From NCBI GenBank assembly GCA_016702415.1, contig JADJEA010000001.1, positions 1 through 64,000 on the forward strand: DNA of 64,000 bases, given 5' to 3'. This DNA comes from Nostocoides sp. (GTDB lineage: Bacteria > Actinomycetota > Actinomycetes > Actinomycetales > Dermatophilaceae). This document shows positions 8,650-17,582 of the stretch, piece after piece. Position 1 is the stretch's first letter. Each line of letters opens with the position of its first letter. The translations under genes were made by a program, and so were the position numbers. The notes under the pieces are model-generated. The model did not search any database. It saw nothing but the letters and a program-made list of their open reading frames with translations, and was not told where the DNA came from.

Positions 8650-8831
8650 CGGTGGGTCTCCTTCAGTGGGTGACTTGGTACTTACACACCGAAGATCCCG
8701 CCGATGGCCGCCAACATCACGCAGCCCCGCCGTTGACCCTCAAAACCCACCACCACAGGGGACTCTCCTGTATTCCCCTTCACAGCCACTGACCTAAGGG
8801 CTACATCAGTTCCTGCTCGACGGCCCGTCCC
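8650..8831. other. Spacer at mobile island boundary
   Basis: The right flank of the IS256 transposase. GGGACTCTCCTGTATTCCCC near 8759-8779 looks like an IS terminal repeat, but I did not find a matching left copy. Immediately beyond it the composition and the GTATGCC heptamer content change to those of the rest of the window. Confidence 0.4.
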
Positions 8832-9566
8832 CTATGCCTGGTGGCCGGCGGCCCGGATGCGGACCCCGGTCGGCTCCACGACTAAGGTGACGTCGGCCAG
8901 GGTGGCGACGACGGCGTCGGCGTCGGCGCTGGCCTGAAGGGCCGCCCTGGTGCTGGTCGTCGTCACCGCGAGGGTCGTGCACCCGGCGGCGCGGCCTGAG
9001 GCGAGCCCGGCCGGGGCGTCCTCGACGACGAGGCAGTCCGCTGGGGAGACACCGAGGCGGCGAGCGGCCTCGGCATACGGATCGGGGGCGGGTTTCCCGC
9101 GCGCGACCGCGTCGGCGGTGACGAAGACCGGCGGGATGACCAGGCCGGATGCCGCAACCCGGGCGCGGCCGAGAGCGTCGGTGCACGACGTCGCGATCGC
9201 GACGCGGCCGGAGCCGGCGAGAGCGGCGAGCGCTTCCGCGGCACCCGGCAGGAGCGGGATGTCGTGGGCGTCGGCGAGCTCGAGGTCGGTGAGTCGTTGC
9301 TCGGCCGCCCGGTGCCGTTCGGGTGGGAGGAAGTGCGCGATGACCCCGAGCGCCGGGACACCGTGCCAGCGACGCAACTGGTCGAGATCGATACCGAACT
9401 CGCCCGACCAGACCGCCCAGCACCGTTCGACCGAGGGCGCGGAGTCGATGAGCGTCCCGTCCATGTCGAAGAGCACGCCCGCGAACGGCCGGTCGGCCAC
9501 CCGCCCGAGATGGGAACCCGCGAGGTTGGCCTCGGCTCCGGTGCGGTGGGGATCGGCCGCGATCAT
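8832..9566 (-). CDS. HAD-superfamily phosphatase / beta-phosphoglucomutase-like
   Basis: Haloacid-dehalogenase family hydrolase, subclass with an alpha-helical cap, acting on a small phosphorylated substrate in the cytoplasm. Motif I is FDMDGTLIDS (about residue 29), with both aspartates present. Motif II is the IATSCTDA region, motif III the Lys in ARGKPAPDPY, and motif IV is VVEDAPAGLASGRAAG. The length (244 aa) is normal. ATG 9564-9566 overlaps the upstream stop by 4 nt, so it is the last gene of a three- or four-gene minus-strand operon. The substrate cannot be told from sequence; sugar phosphates are typical for this subfamily. Confidence 0.85.
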   Translation of the reverse strand: MIAADPHRTGAEANLAGSHLGRVADRPFAGVLFDMDGTLIDSAPSVERCWAVWSGEFGIDLDQLRRWHGVPALGVIAHFLPPERHRAAEQRLTDLELADAHDIPLLPGAAEALAALAGSGRVAIATSCTDALGRARVAASGLVIPPVFVTADAVARGKPAPDPYAEAARRLGVSPADCLVVEDAPAGLASGRAAGCTTLAVTTTSTRAALQASADADAVVATLADVTLVVEPTGVRIRAAGHQA

Positions 9567-10453
9567 CGGGCGCTGGTCCCGGTGACGACCGCGGCATACG
9601 TGACGGCGATTTGGTCTTCGGCCGCCCGGCACGACCGCCGCGCCGGAGGGAGTATGCCGCGGCGCACCTCGACCTCCACCCCCGCCGCCCGCGGGTGCCC
9701 CGTGACGTCGACCCGCCACACCTGGGGGCCGCCGCCGGGATGGATGCGGGCGCTCATCGACCCCAGCGGCCCGGGCCCGAAGTGGTCGAGGACGCACCAC
9801 AGCGCCGCCTGGCCCACGGGAGGGATCGTCGTCACCCCACGCAAGTGGGTCGCGGCGACGGCGTGACGGCGGTGTGCCAGAACGACATCGAGAGCGGATT
9901 CGGGATCGAGGCCGCCGTAATAGGTCCCACTGGGCAGGACGACGAGGTTGCCGGCAAAGCGATCGCCGCCCATGTGGCTGCACTCCCAGGTCTCCTGCGG
10001 GAAGCGGTCGGAGACGGCAGCGGCGACCGGCCGCCCCCGGACGGCGCAACACCGGTCGTGACGTCCGTGGGTGCACACGAGGAGGCGCACCGCGACCGGG
10101 TCGGGCTGGGGACCCTCGGCAGCGAACGCCGACAATGCCTCGTCCAGCCCGGCTCCCGGCTCCCACACGCCACGGGACTCGGTGCGCGTGAGCGGGTCGA
10201 TCACGAACCAGCGCCGCAATCCGCCCGGCTGCGGCCGCCCCGGGCGCCGGACGAAGAGGAGTCGCCCGGCGCGCGCGGCGACGATCTCCTGGATTCGGGC
10301 CCGGACTCCGACGAGGTCCGGGCTCGTCAGGATCTTCTCGGGCCAGCCCTTGGGCTGCTCGAGGAGCAGCCACCGGCGCACCGGAGGTGCCGTCGCGACG
10401 AGCGCATCCCCGCGGTGGCGGGCGGCATCCGAGCACGGCGGCCACGCCGTCAT
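9563..10453 (-). CDS. Sucrase/ferredoxin-like family protein
   Basis: Resembles the actinobacterial 'sucrase ferredoxin' family, proteins with a thioredoxin-like ferredoxin fold of unclear function. A cysteine-rich loop (LLVCTHGRHDRCCAVRG, about residues 125-141) and a second one (WECSHMGGDRFAGN, about 156-169) are the expected cluster-binding segments. The length of 296 aa fits. ATG 10451-10453 overlaps the stop of the cupin gene, and its own stop overlaps the HAD gene start, each by 4 nt. Translation is therefore likely coupled across all three. An iron-sulfur or redox role is inferred from family and motif only. Confidence 0.75.
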   Translation of the reverse strand: MTAWPPCSDAARHRGDALVATAPPVRRWLLLEQPKGWPEKILTSPDLVGVRARIQEIVAARAGRLLFVRRPGRPQPGGLRRWFVIDPLTRTESRGVWEPGAGLDEALSAFAAEGPQPDPVAVRLLVCTHGRHDRCCAVRGRPVAAAVSDRFPQETWECSHMGGDRFAGNLVVLPSGTYYGGLDPESALDVVLAHRRHAVAATHLRGVTTIPPVGQAALWCVLDHFGPGPLGSMSARIHPGGGPQVWRVDVTGHPRAAGVEVEVRRGILPPARRSCRAAEDQIAVTYAAVVTGTSAR

Positions 10454-11655
10454 CGCGACGCGCGCTCCACGTGCACCACGCCGCCCCGCACCAGCCGGCG
10501 GGCAAGGTCGGTCCCCAGCACCTCGGCGCGGACGCGTCCGTGGTCGAGGAGGTCCCGAACCGCGCCCACGTCCGCGAGCGCCACCGCCTGCCGCCCCGCG
10601 CGGGACTCCAGGACGAATCCGTCCCCGGCCGTCGTCAGCGCGGGCGCGAGATGCCGCCGCAGGACGACCACCGAGTCACCGGTCAGCTCCGCCGCCGCCT
10701 CGACCGCGGCGATGGGTCCGACCGGGGCGGGGCGGGTCGCGGCCCGCCCGGGACCAGTCAGCTCGCGGATGAGGACATCCGCGGGGGCCTCGCGCAGCGC
10801 CTCTTGCAGCGCCGCCCGGGCGGTCTCGATCGCGTGTGCCACAGCGGGATCCGTCACGGCGGACGGATCGGTGAGGTCGATCCCGAGGGGGAGGGAGGCA
10901 CGGACGTCGGGGTCGGCGGCGAGGCGGCGCGCGGCATACGCCAGCAGTCGCTCACCGAGGTGGTGTCCCGTCCAGGTGTGTATGCCGATCGTCAGGTGCG
11001 TGGACACCGCACCGCACGCCGTGGCCGCGTGGACGAACCCCCGGGGGAGATAGAGGGTGTCGCCCGGCTCGAGAGTCGCCTCGAGCAGCGGCGGCCGGGT
11101 TGCCGCCTCGCGGACGGCGTCCCGACGGTTCTCCCACGGTTGGGTGCGCAGCGGATGACGCAGGACCGGCGGGCGAATTCGCCACGTCTTGGTCCCCGCC
11201 ACCTGGACGACGAAGACGTCGTGCACGTCGTAGTGATCGCTGAACCCGGTGTTTTGCGGCGGGGTCACATAGGCGTTGACCTGGACGGGATGCCCGAGGT
11301 CGGCGGCGAGATCGGCGGCGAACTCCCGGATCGGGGACCAGGTCCGGTGCAATCCCTGGAGCACGAGGGTCGCCCCGCCGGCGAAGAGGTCGAGCAGCTT
11401 GGTGTCGTCGAGCTGGTCGCCGATCTCCGCGCCCACGCCGCCGGGGGCGGTGAAGTCGGCCGCGGCATACGTCCGGCCGTCCTTGGCCACGCGCAGGAAG
11501 GGCGTGCGCAGCCCGCGATCGGCGAGGAGGGTGTCGGCGGCGGCATTGTCGAAGAGGTCGCCGAGCGCGCCGTCCGGATTGTCCTGGGCCCGGGTCAGGA
11601 GGGGGGCGCGCCCCCAGTGGTCGGCGGCGAATTTCGGCTCCGGTATGCCGATCAA
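10450..11655 (-). CDS. JmjC/cupin-4 family Fe(II)/2-oxoglutarate oxygenase
   Basis: Belongs to the cupin-4/JmjC-like family that includes ribosomal-protein hydroxylases of the YcfD/RoxA type. The iron-binding triad is visible: H141 and D143 in HYDVHD, and H209 in LPRGFVHAAT. The double-stranded beta-helix core spans about 95-225, with a helical and winged-helix-like C-terminal part to 401. No ATG is well placed. TTG 11655 gives the start IGIPEPKFAADHWGR, and a small acidic-protein gene ends 14 nt upstream. The downstream ferredoxin-like gene overlaps by 4 nt, which suggests that oxygenase and redox protein act together; that link is inference. Confidence 0.8.
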   Translation of the reverse strand: MIGIPEPKFAADHWGRAPLLTRAQDNPDGALGDLFDNAAADTLLADRGLRTPFLRVAKDGRTYAAADFTAPGGVGAEIGDQLDDTKLLDLFAGGATLVLQGLHRTWSPIREFAADLAADLGHPVQVNAYVTPPQNTGFSDHYDVHDVFVVQVAGTKTWRIRPPVLRHPLRTQPWENRRDAVREAATRPPLLEATLEPGDTLYLPRGFVHAATACGAVSTHLTIGIHTWTGHHLGERLLAYAARRLAADPDVRASLPLGIDLTDPSAVTDPAVAHAIETARAALQEALREAPADVLIRELTGPGRAATRPAPVGPIAAVEAAAELTGDSVVVLRRHLAPALTTAGDGFVLESRAGRQAVALADVGAVRDLLDHGRVRAEVLGTDLARRLVRGGVVHVERASR

Positions 11656-11669
11656 CCGCCCGAGGGCGT

Positions 11670-11975
11670 TCAGAGCCCGCGCCCGAGGTCGGGGCGGCCA
11701 CGGTCCGCGGCGTCCGGGTCCATCCGGTCGGAGTGCGTGGACTCGAGATCTGCTCGGTCGATGCCGCCGAAGGCCGGGTCGGGTCCGGCCGAGAGCAGGC
11801 CGAGATCGTCGGCGATGTCGTCGGCGTCCGGGGAGGTGGCCCCGCCGTCGGCACCCGCATCGGACCCGCCGTCGAGGGCGGTGTCAATGGAGGTCTCGAG
11901 TGTCGCCGCCGCCGGCTCCCCCGGGTCGGCCCTCGGCGGTGGAGCGGCGGTGCCGTCGCCCGGTGCCATTCCCAT
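11670..11975 (-). CDS. Small acidic disordered protein, unknown
   Basis: ATG 11973-11975 is preceded by GGAGGG at a good distance. The 101-residue product is rich in Ala, Asp, Gly and Pro (TALDGGSDAGADGG, SPDADDIADDLGLL, RADLESTHSDRMDPD), with no predicted fold and no membrane segment. It ends 14 nt before the cupin-oxygenase start on the same strand, so it may be the first gene of that operon. I do not recognise it. Strong codon-position G/C bias and the ribosome-binding site support coding, but an antisense artefact is possible. Confidence 0.4.
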   Translation of the reverse strand: MGMAPGDGTAAPPPRADPGEPAAATLETSIDTALDGGSDAGADGGATSPDADDIADDLGLLSAGPDPAFGGIDRADLESTHSDRMDPDAADRGRPDLGRGL

Positions 11976-12130
11976 GTGCCCTCCGCTGTCGGTGATCTGC
12001 GCTGGTGGCCGCGTTGTCGGTGGTCGGCGCGATGCTCGTGTCGACAACATACCTACCGGACGAAGGAGCGCGATGGGCCCCCGGACGCCAAGGGATTCGC
12101 CAGGACGTGACCCACCTAGACTTGCCCGCC

Positions 12131-13429
12131 ATGACGGCTGCTGAACGTGCATACGACCTGGTCTTGTTCGGCGCGAGTGGATTCGTGGGAACCCTGACCG
12201 CCGGTGAACTCGCCGCCAAAGCACCCGACGGGGTCCGCATTGCCCTGGCGGGCCGGTCCCGGGCCAAGGTCGAGGCCGTGCGCACGACGCTCCCGGCCGC
12301 CGCATCGCACTGGCCGGTGATCGAGGTCGACGCCGGGGATCCCGAGCAGGTTCGGGCGCTCGCCGAGTCGACCAAGGTCGTCGTGACGACGGTGGGGCCG
12401 TATGCCCGCTACGGGCTCCCCCTCGTCGCCGCGTGCGCCGAGGCGGGGACTCAGTACGCCGACCTGACCGGCGAGGTGTTGTTCGTCCGCGAGAGCGCCG
12501 ACAGCTTCCACGCGGTCGCCCGTGAGCACGGGGCCAAGATCGTCCACGCGTGTGGCTTCGACTCCATCCCCTCCGACATCGGCACGCTCGAACTCGCCGA
12601 GACCGCCGCCGCCAATGGCGACGGGGAGTTGACCGAGACCACGCTCTATGTCCGGGGGATGCGCGGCGGGTTCAGTGGCGGAACGATCGACTCGATGCGC
12701 CAGCAGGCGATCGACATGGCGGATGCGGCCAACTCGAGGATTGTCGCCGATCCCTATGGCCTCAGCCCCGACCGGTCGGCCGAGCCATCGTCGTCGCGCA
12801 GCGCCGCGCCCACGAAGATCGGCAATCCGCTCGACCTCGTGCGCGGGCTTGCGAAGCAGGCTCCCGTGCGGCGCTCGCCCGACGGTCACTGGCTCGCGCC
12901 CTTCGTCATGGCGTCGTTCAACACACGGATCGTCCGGCGTAGCAATGCCTTGCTCGGCCACGCCTACGGTCGCGGCTTCCGCTACGCCGAGGTGATGGAC
13001 TTCGGCACCTCCCTGAAGGCTCCGGTCCTGGCAACCGGGATGACGGCCGGTCTCCTCGGGGTGGCCGGCGGGATGCGGTTCCCGGCGACCCGCGCCGTCC
13101 TCGACCGGGTCCTGCCCAAGCCGGGCGAAGGCCCGAGCCCGGAGGCGCAGGAGAAGGGCCGGTTCCGGATGGAGATCGAGTCCACGACGACGTCCGGGGC
13201 GCGCTATCGGACGGTCTTCGCCGCAAAGGCCGATCCCGGCTATTCCGGCACCGCGATCATGCTCAGCCAGGCCGGTCTGGCGCTCGCGCTCGACGACCTG
13301 CCGGACCGGGCGGGTGTGCTGACGCCCGCGAGCGCGATCGGCCGGGGCCTGGCGGACCGACTCCGGGCGCAGGGCTTCCGGATCGAGACGACCCGGGTGG
13401 CCGGGTCGGCGCGCGCGGACGCGAGTTAG
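12131..13429 (+). CDS. Saccharopine dehydrogenase-like / trans-acting enoyl reductase family
   Basis: NAD(P)-binding Rossmann protein of the saccharopine-dehydrogenase-like family, whose mycobacterial members include the trans-acting enoyl reductase of phthiocerol/glycolipid synthesis. The dinucleotide-binding motif LFGASGFVGTLTAGELA begins near residue 12. VVTTVGPYARYGLPLVAACA and the conserved HACGFDSIPSD follow at about 80-150, and there is a Gly-rich segment (GFSGGTIDSMR) near 180. The length (432 aa) matches relatives of about 415-430. I chose ATG 12131 because the Rossmann strand begins about 8 residues later; longer frames to 12005 lack support. The substrate is unknown here; an enoyl or imine reductase role is family-based. 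Confidence 0.8.
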   Translation: MTAAERAYDLVLFGASGFVGTLTAGELAAKAPDGVRIALAGRSRAKVEAVRTTLPAAASHWPVIEVDAGDPEQVRALAESTKVVVTTVGPYARYGLPLVAACAEAGTQYADLTGEVLFVRESADSFHAVAREHGAKIVHACGFDSIPSDIGTLELAETAAANGDGELTETTLYVRGMRGGFSGGTIDSMRQQAIDMADAANSRIVADPYGLSPDRSAEPSSSRSAAPTKIGNPLDLVRGLAKQAPVRRSPDGHWLAPFVMASFNTRIVRRSNALLGHAYGRGFRYAEVMDFGTSLKAPVLATGMTAGLLGVAGGMRFPATRAVLDRVLPKPGEGPSPEAQEKGRFRMEIESTTTSGARYRTVFAAKADPGYSGTAIMLSQAGLALALDDLPDRAGVLTPASAIGRGLADRLRAQGFRIETTRVAGSARADAS

Positions 13430-13440
13430 CGGCATACGGT

Positions 13441-14109
13441 ATGCGGCGTTTCCTCGCCGGGATGGCGACCATGCTCGCCCTGATCTTGGTGGGCGGGTGG
13501 GCGCTCGTGTCGTATGCCGCCGACCTCGGCACCCGCGTCCCGCATGAGGTTCCGCTCGGGCCGGGGGTCCGGCCAAGTGCGCCGCCCAGCGATCTTGCGG
13601 CGGACGAGACCTGGCTGGGCGACGTCGATCTGAAGTCGTCCGCGCTGGTCACCCCCAAGGGTCCACTGCGGGACGTCCGCGCGATCGGCAGCGATGTCCG
13701 CGTCTCGACGCGCGGTCTGCGGGTGGGGAAGGTCACGCTCACCGGCACCCTGCCCTTCGACGTGGCCGCCCAGCAGATCGGCCACGGGGTCGTCCTCTAC
13801 GACGCGGGTGGCGGACTCGCCGGGGTCCGGCGGACGGCGACGGTGCTCGGCCAGGACCTGAGCATCCGGGCCACCGGGGTGGTCCGCGCCGTGGACGGGG
13901 ACCTGCGCATCGAGCCGAAGACGGTGGACGTCGGGCTCCCGGGCTTCGTCAACGACACGCTCAGCGCGGCCGTCGCCGAACTCGTGACGATCCAGCAGAG
14001 CATCCAAGGGCTGCCGCCGGGGCTGCGGCTGACCGCGGTCTCGGTCGGACCGAACGGGTTCGCCGCCACCCTCGAGGGCAGCAATGTGACCATCGCGGGC
14101 GGCGGTTGA
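13441..14109 (+). CDS. LmeA-family phospholipid-binding protein (DUF2993)
   Basis: Exported lipid-binding protein. Residues about 5-27 form a single hydrophobic signal or anchor (FLAGMATMLALILVGGWALVSYA). The rest alternates strands with GDVDLKSSALVTPKG, VSTRGLRVGKVTLTG and PGFVNDTLSAAVAELVTIQ, as in DUF2993 proteins. Mycobacterial LmeA binds phospholipids in the cell envelope and supports lipomannan mannosylation; a similar envelope role is inferred. The length of 222 aa is normal. It starts 12 nt after the preceding stop, so the two genes are probably co-transcribed. A GGCATAC heptamer occupies that spacer. Confidence 0.75.
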   Translation: MRRFLAGMATMLALILVGGWALVSYAADLGTRVPHEVPLGPGVRPSAPPSDLAADETWLGDVDLKSSALVTPKGPLRDVRAIGSDVRVSTRGLRVGKVTLTGTLPFDVAAQQIGHGVVLYDAGGGLAGVRRTATVLGQDLSIRATGVVRAVDGDLRIEPKTVDVGLPGFVNDTLSAAVAELVTIQQSIQGLPPGLRLTAVSVGPNGFAATLEGSNVTIAGGG

Positions 14110-14216
14110 GGCGTCGGACTCCCTGGCTCGTCCCGCAGTGGCCCCAGGGGTTAGCGTTGTCTTCGACGACGAGGCGCCGACAGGCGCTCTGGTTCGTTCC
14201 GCCTTAGGAGGAGAGC

Positions 14217-14636
14217 ATGCTCGACGAAAACCCCATCACCCCGCTGAGCGCGGAGCAGTGCTGGGATCTCTTGCGGCAGAATGAGTTCGGCCGCCTCGCC
14301 TTCCACCTTGCCGGTGAGGTGCACATCACGCCGATCAACTACGTCGTCGACGAGGACCGGCTCATCTTCCGCACCGCCGAGGGCGGGAAGCTGCTCGGGG
14401 TCGTCATGAACGACGACGTCGCCTTCGAGATCGACGAGATCGACGACGAGCAGGCCACGAGTGTTGTCCTGCGGGGCTCGGCGCGCATCCTCGAGGGCGA
14501 CGAGGCCGACTTCGTCGACACGCTACCCCTGCGCCCCTGGGTCGACACGACGAAGCTCGTGGTCGTGGCCATTACCCCGAGCGAGATCAGCGGCCGCACG
14601 TTCAAGCTCCACCGGCCCTGGATGCACATGCGCTGA
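14217..14636 (+). CDS. Pyridoxamine 5'-phosphate oxidase-fold flavin-binding protein
   Basis: A 139-residue split-barrel protein of the PNPOx-like family. Visible landmarks are LLRQNEFGRLAFHLAGEVHI, the ligand-loop strand PINYVVDEDRLIFRTAEGGK, and the typical end VVVAITPSEISGRTF. Small actinobacterial members bind F420, FMN or heme, and which one is not decidable here. ATG 14217 has an excellent ribosome-binding site (AGGAGGAG at 14206-14213). It stands alone between LmeA and the convergent nadE. Probably cytoplasmic. Confidence 0.8.
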   Translation: MLDENPITPLSAEQCWDLLRQNEFGRLAFHLAGEVHITPINYVVDEDRLIFRTAEGGKLLGVVMNDDVAFEIDEIDDEQATSVVLRGSARILEGDEADFVDTLPLRPWVDTTKLVVVAITPSEISGRTFKLHRPWMHMR

Positions 14637-14681
14637 CCCAGGGTCTCCAGCCTCGGGGTTTCCCGGACCGCGGCGGCCGGA

Positions 14682-16724
14682 TCAGGCGTCGGGCACGTTG
14701 GCCGCCAGCTCGGCGAGCCAGGCGCGGGCGGAGGCGTCACTCGGCATACGCCAATCACCCCGTGGGGAGAGCGAGCCCCCGCGGATCACCTTCGGACCAT
14801 TGGGCAGCGCCGACCGCTTGAACTGGTTGGCGAAGTAGCGACGCACGAACACCTCCATCCAGCGCCGGATCGTCGCCAGGTCGTATGCCGTGCGCCGCCC
14901 CTCGGGGTAGTTCGGCGGCCACTCCCCTCGCGTCGCGTCGGACCACGCGTGCTGGGCCAGGAAGGCGATCTTGCTCGGGCGGTAGCCCCGACGCAGGACG
15001 TGATAGAGGGTGAAGTCCTGAAGGGCATAGGGGCCGATGGCGTCCTCGGTGCTCTGGGGCTTCTCGCCCGCCTTCTGCGGGACCAGCTCCGGGGAGATCT
15101 CGGTGTCGAGGATGGACTCGAGGATGGCGCCGACCGCCGCGTCGAACTGGCCGGAGGAGACGACCCAGCGGATGAGGTGCTGCATGAGGGTCTTGGGGAC
15201 GCCCGCGTTGACTCCGTAGTGCGACATCTGGTCACCGACACCATAGGTGCACCAGCCGAGGGCGAGTTCCGAGAGGTCGCCGGTGCCCAGGACGATGCCC
15301 CGGCGTTGATTGGCGAGCCGGAAGAGGAAGTCGGTGCGCAGGCCGGCCTGAACATTCTCGAAGGTGACGTCGTAGACCTCCTCGCCCCGCCCGAAGGGAT
15401 GCCCCATCGCGGTGAGCATCTGTGTCGCGGCGGGCCGAATGTCGAGGGTCTCGAAGGTCACCCCGAGGGCTTCCGAGAGGGCGGTGGCGTTGTTCTTCGT
15501 GTGCTCGCTGGTCGCGAACCCGGGCATGGTGAAGGCGAGGATGTCCGAGCGCGGGCGGCCGAGTCGATCCATCGCCTTCGCCGCGACGATGAGCGCGTGG
15601 GTGGAGTCGAGACCGCCCGAGACGCCGATGACGATCGTCGGGGTCCCGATGCTGCGCAGGCGCTGCTCGAGACCGGACACCTGGATGTTGTAGGCCTCGT
15701 AGCAGTCCAGCGCCAGCCGCTCCTCCTCGTCGGGGACAAAGGGGAAGCGGTCCACCTTGCGCCGCAACCCGATATCGGTTGTCGGGGGGTCGAGGACGAA
15801 GGGAATGCGCCGGAACGCGCTCGTCCGGGCGCCGTGCGCGCGGGCATTGTCGTCAAATGTTCCTTGACGGATGCGTTCCTGCCGCAGCAAGTCGAGGTCG
15901 ACGTCGGCGACGCTGCGGCGGGGCCCGTCTGGGAAGCGCTCGGTCTCGGCGAGGAGCGCCCCGCACTCATAGATCATCGTCTGCCCGTCCCACGAGAGGT
16001 CGGTCGTGGACTCGCCCTCCCCGGCGGCGGCATACACATAGACGGCATTGCACCGGGAGGAGGCCGACTCACACAGGAGCTTGCGATCGTAGGACTTCGC
16101 CACCGTGATCGGGCTGCCGGAGAGATTGGCCAGGACGGTCGCGCCAGCGAGGGCCGCCTCGGCACTCGGCGGGATCGGGACCCACATGTCCTCGCACACC
16201 TCGACGTGCAGGTCGAGGCCGGGCACATCGGCACACCCGAAGACAAGGTCGACGCCGAACGGGACGTCCGTGCCGCCCACGACGATCGTCCCGCCACGCT
16301 GGTCGTCACCCGGGGCGAAATGCCGCCGCTCATAGAACTCGCGATAGGTCGGCAGATAGGCCTTCGGGGCGACCCCGAGGATGGTCCCGCGGTGGATGAC
16401 GATGGCGCAGTTGAAGATTCGGTTGCCGTGACGCAGGGGGGCACCGACGACGAGCAGCGGCAGCAAGCCGCGGGAGCCCTCGGCAACCGCGGACACCGCA
16501 GCCGCCGCGGCGTCGAGGAGCGGGTCCTGGAGGAAGAGGTCCTCGAGCGAGTACCCCGTCAGGCACAACTCCGGGAAGACCGCCACCGCCACCGCCTCGT
16601 CATGGCACTCGCGCGCGACCCGCAGGACGGCCTCGGCATTCGTCGCCGGGTCGGCAAGGGAGACGGGGAGGGTGCAGGCGGCGATCCGGGCGAACCCGTG
16701 GGCGTATGCCGAGCGGAACTCCAT
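14682..16724 (-). CDS. nadE: Glutamine-dependent NAD+ synthetase
   Basis: Makes NAD+ from deamido-NAD+, ATP and glutamine, the last step of NAD biosynthesis in the cytoplasm. The N-terminal nitrilase-type glutaminase domain (about 10-290) has the catalytic Glu52 (FPELCLTGYSLEDL), Lys121 (PKAYLPTYREFYE) and Cys177 (EVCEDMW). The C-terminal synthetase domain has the P-loop SGGLDST near residue 365, plus GTGDLSELALGWCTYG. The length (680 aa) equals the mycobacterial-type two-domain enzyme that channels ammonia between sites. Monocistronic in appearance; convergent with the PNPOx-fold gene. Confidence 0.97.
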   Translation of the reverse strand: MEFRSAYAHGFARIAACTLPVSLADPATNAEAVLRVARECHDEAVAVAVFPELCLTGYSLEDLFLQDPLLDAAAAAVSAVAEGSRGLLPLLVVGAPLRHGNRIFNCAIVIHRGTILGVAPKAYLPTYREFYERRHFAPGDDQRGGTIVVGGTDVPFGVDLVFGCADVPGLDLHVEVCEDMWVPIPPSAEAALAGATVLANLSGSPITVAKSYDRKLLCESASSRCNAVYVYAAAGEGESTTDLSWDGQTMIYECGALLAETERFPDGPRRSVADVDLDLLRQERIRQGTFDDNARAHGARTSAFRRIPFVLDPPTTDIGLRRKVDRFPFVPDEEERLALDCYEAYNIQVSGLEQRLRSIGTPTIVIGVSGGLDSTHALIVAAKAMDRLGRPRSDILAFTMPGFATSEHTKNNATALSEALGVTFETLDIRPAATQMLTAMGHPFGRGEEVYDVTFENVQAGLRTDFLFRLANQRRGIVLGTGDLSELALGWCTYGVGDQMSHYGVNAGVPKTLMQHLIRWVVSSGQFDAAVGAILESILDTEISPELVPQKAGEKPQSTEDAIGPYALQDFTLYHVLRRGYRPSKIAFLAQHAWSDATRGEWPPNYPEGRRTAYDLATIRRWMEVFVRRYFANQFKRSALPNGPKVIRGGSLSPRGDWRMPSDASARAWLAELAANVPDA

Positions 16725-16787
16725 ACGCGCGATCCTAGGTCCGGCTCGCGGCGGGCAGCGGAGCCGAGCGGCGCCCGCCGCGTGCCG

Positions 16788-17582
16788 TCAGCGCGGGCGG
16801 GGTGCGTACTCGGGTGCCTGCTGCGCTGTCGCCACCTTCCGCGCGATGGCGGTGTTGCGGGCGAAGAGGAGCCGCAGTTGCTCCGCCCGCTCCCGGGTGA
16901 ACGTGAACCGCGGCCCCCGGTGCCAGGTCTGGTCGAAGAGACGCTTGCTCGCGGACACCGAATCGGGTGAGCGCAGGAGGATCGCGTCGACCAACTCCCC
17001 TGCCGCCGTATGCGGATCGGCCGCCACCGCGGTCGCGAGGCCGAGTTCCGCGGCCCGCTCGCCGGAGATGATCTCGCCGGTCATCGACATGCGCTTGGCC
17101 ACATCGATGGGCAGGAGTTGGGACAGCGCGTGGACCCCGGACATATCCGGCACCAGGCCCCACTTGCTCTCCATGACCGACCACTGGGCGTCGGGCGTGG
17201 TGAAGCGGAAGTCGGCGGCGAGGGCGAGTTGGATTCCGGCCCCGAAGCAGGTGCCGTGGACGACGGCGAGGACGGGGATCGGCATACGACGCCAGGCCCA
17301 ACACGCCTCCTGGAAGACATTGGTCCCACGGGGGCGCGGCAAGAATCCCTTGACGAAGGCCCCCTTGGCGTCGGCCAGGACGCTCAGGTCGATGCCCGCG
17401 CAGAAGGCCTTGCCATTGCCCGATAGCACCACGGCGCGCAGCCGCCGGTCCCCGCCGAGACGCCGGGCGGTGGCCTGGAGGTCGCGCATGAGCTCCATGC
17501 TCAGGGCGTTGCGCTTGTCGGGACGGTTGAGCCGCACGAAGGCGACCTGGTCGGCGATGTCGACGGTGAGGACTTCGGACAC
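16788..17582 (-). CDS. Enoyl-CoA hydratase/isomerase (crotonase) family
   Basis: Crotonase-fold acyl-CoA enzyme, 264 aa. The oxyanion-hole segments are SGNGKAFCAGIDLSVL (about 60) and VHGTCFGAGIQLALAADFRF (about 105-125). In the position of the second catalytic Glu, the sequence has an Asp (GLVPDMSG), a pattern seen in isomerase-like members. Hydratase versus isomerase is therefore open. GTG 17580-17582 gives the natural N-terminus SEVLTVDIADQVAFVRLNRP. The frame stays open far upstream, but those residues are arginine-rich shadow coding. Fatty-acid or amino-acid catabolism is the usual setting. Confidence 0.85.
   Translation of the reverse strand: MSEVLTVDIADQVAFVRLNRPDKRNALSMELMRDLQATARRLGGDRRLRAVVLSGNGKAFCAGIDLSVLADAKGAFVKGFLPRPRGTNVFQEACWAWRRMPIPVLAVVHGTCFGAGIQLALAADFRFTTPDAQWSVMESKWGLVPDMSGVHALSQLLPIDVAKRMSMTGEIISGERAAELGLATAVAADPHTAAGELVDAILLRSPDSVSASKRLFDQTWHRGPRFTFTRERAEQLRLLFARNTAIARKVATAQQAPEYAPRPR

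Noticed and set aside
14949..16970. 673-codon plus-strand frame over nadE
   Set aside because: Antisense to a complete, motif-rich NAD+ synthetase.
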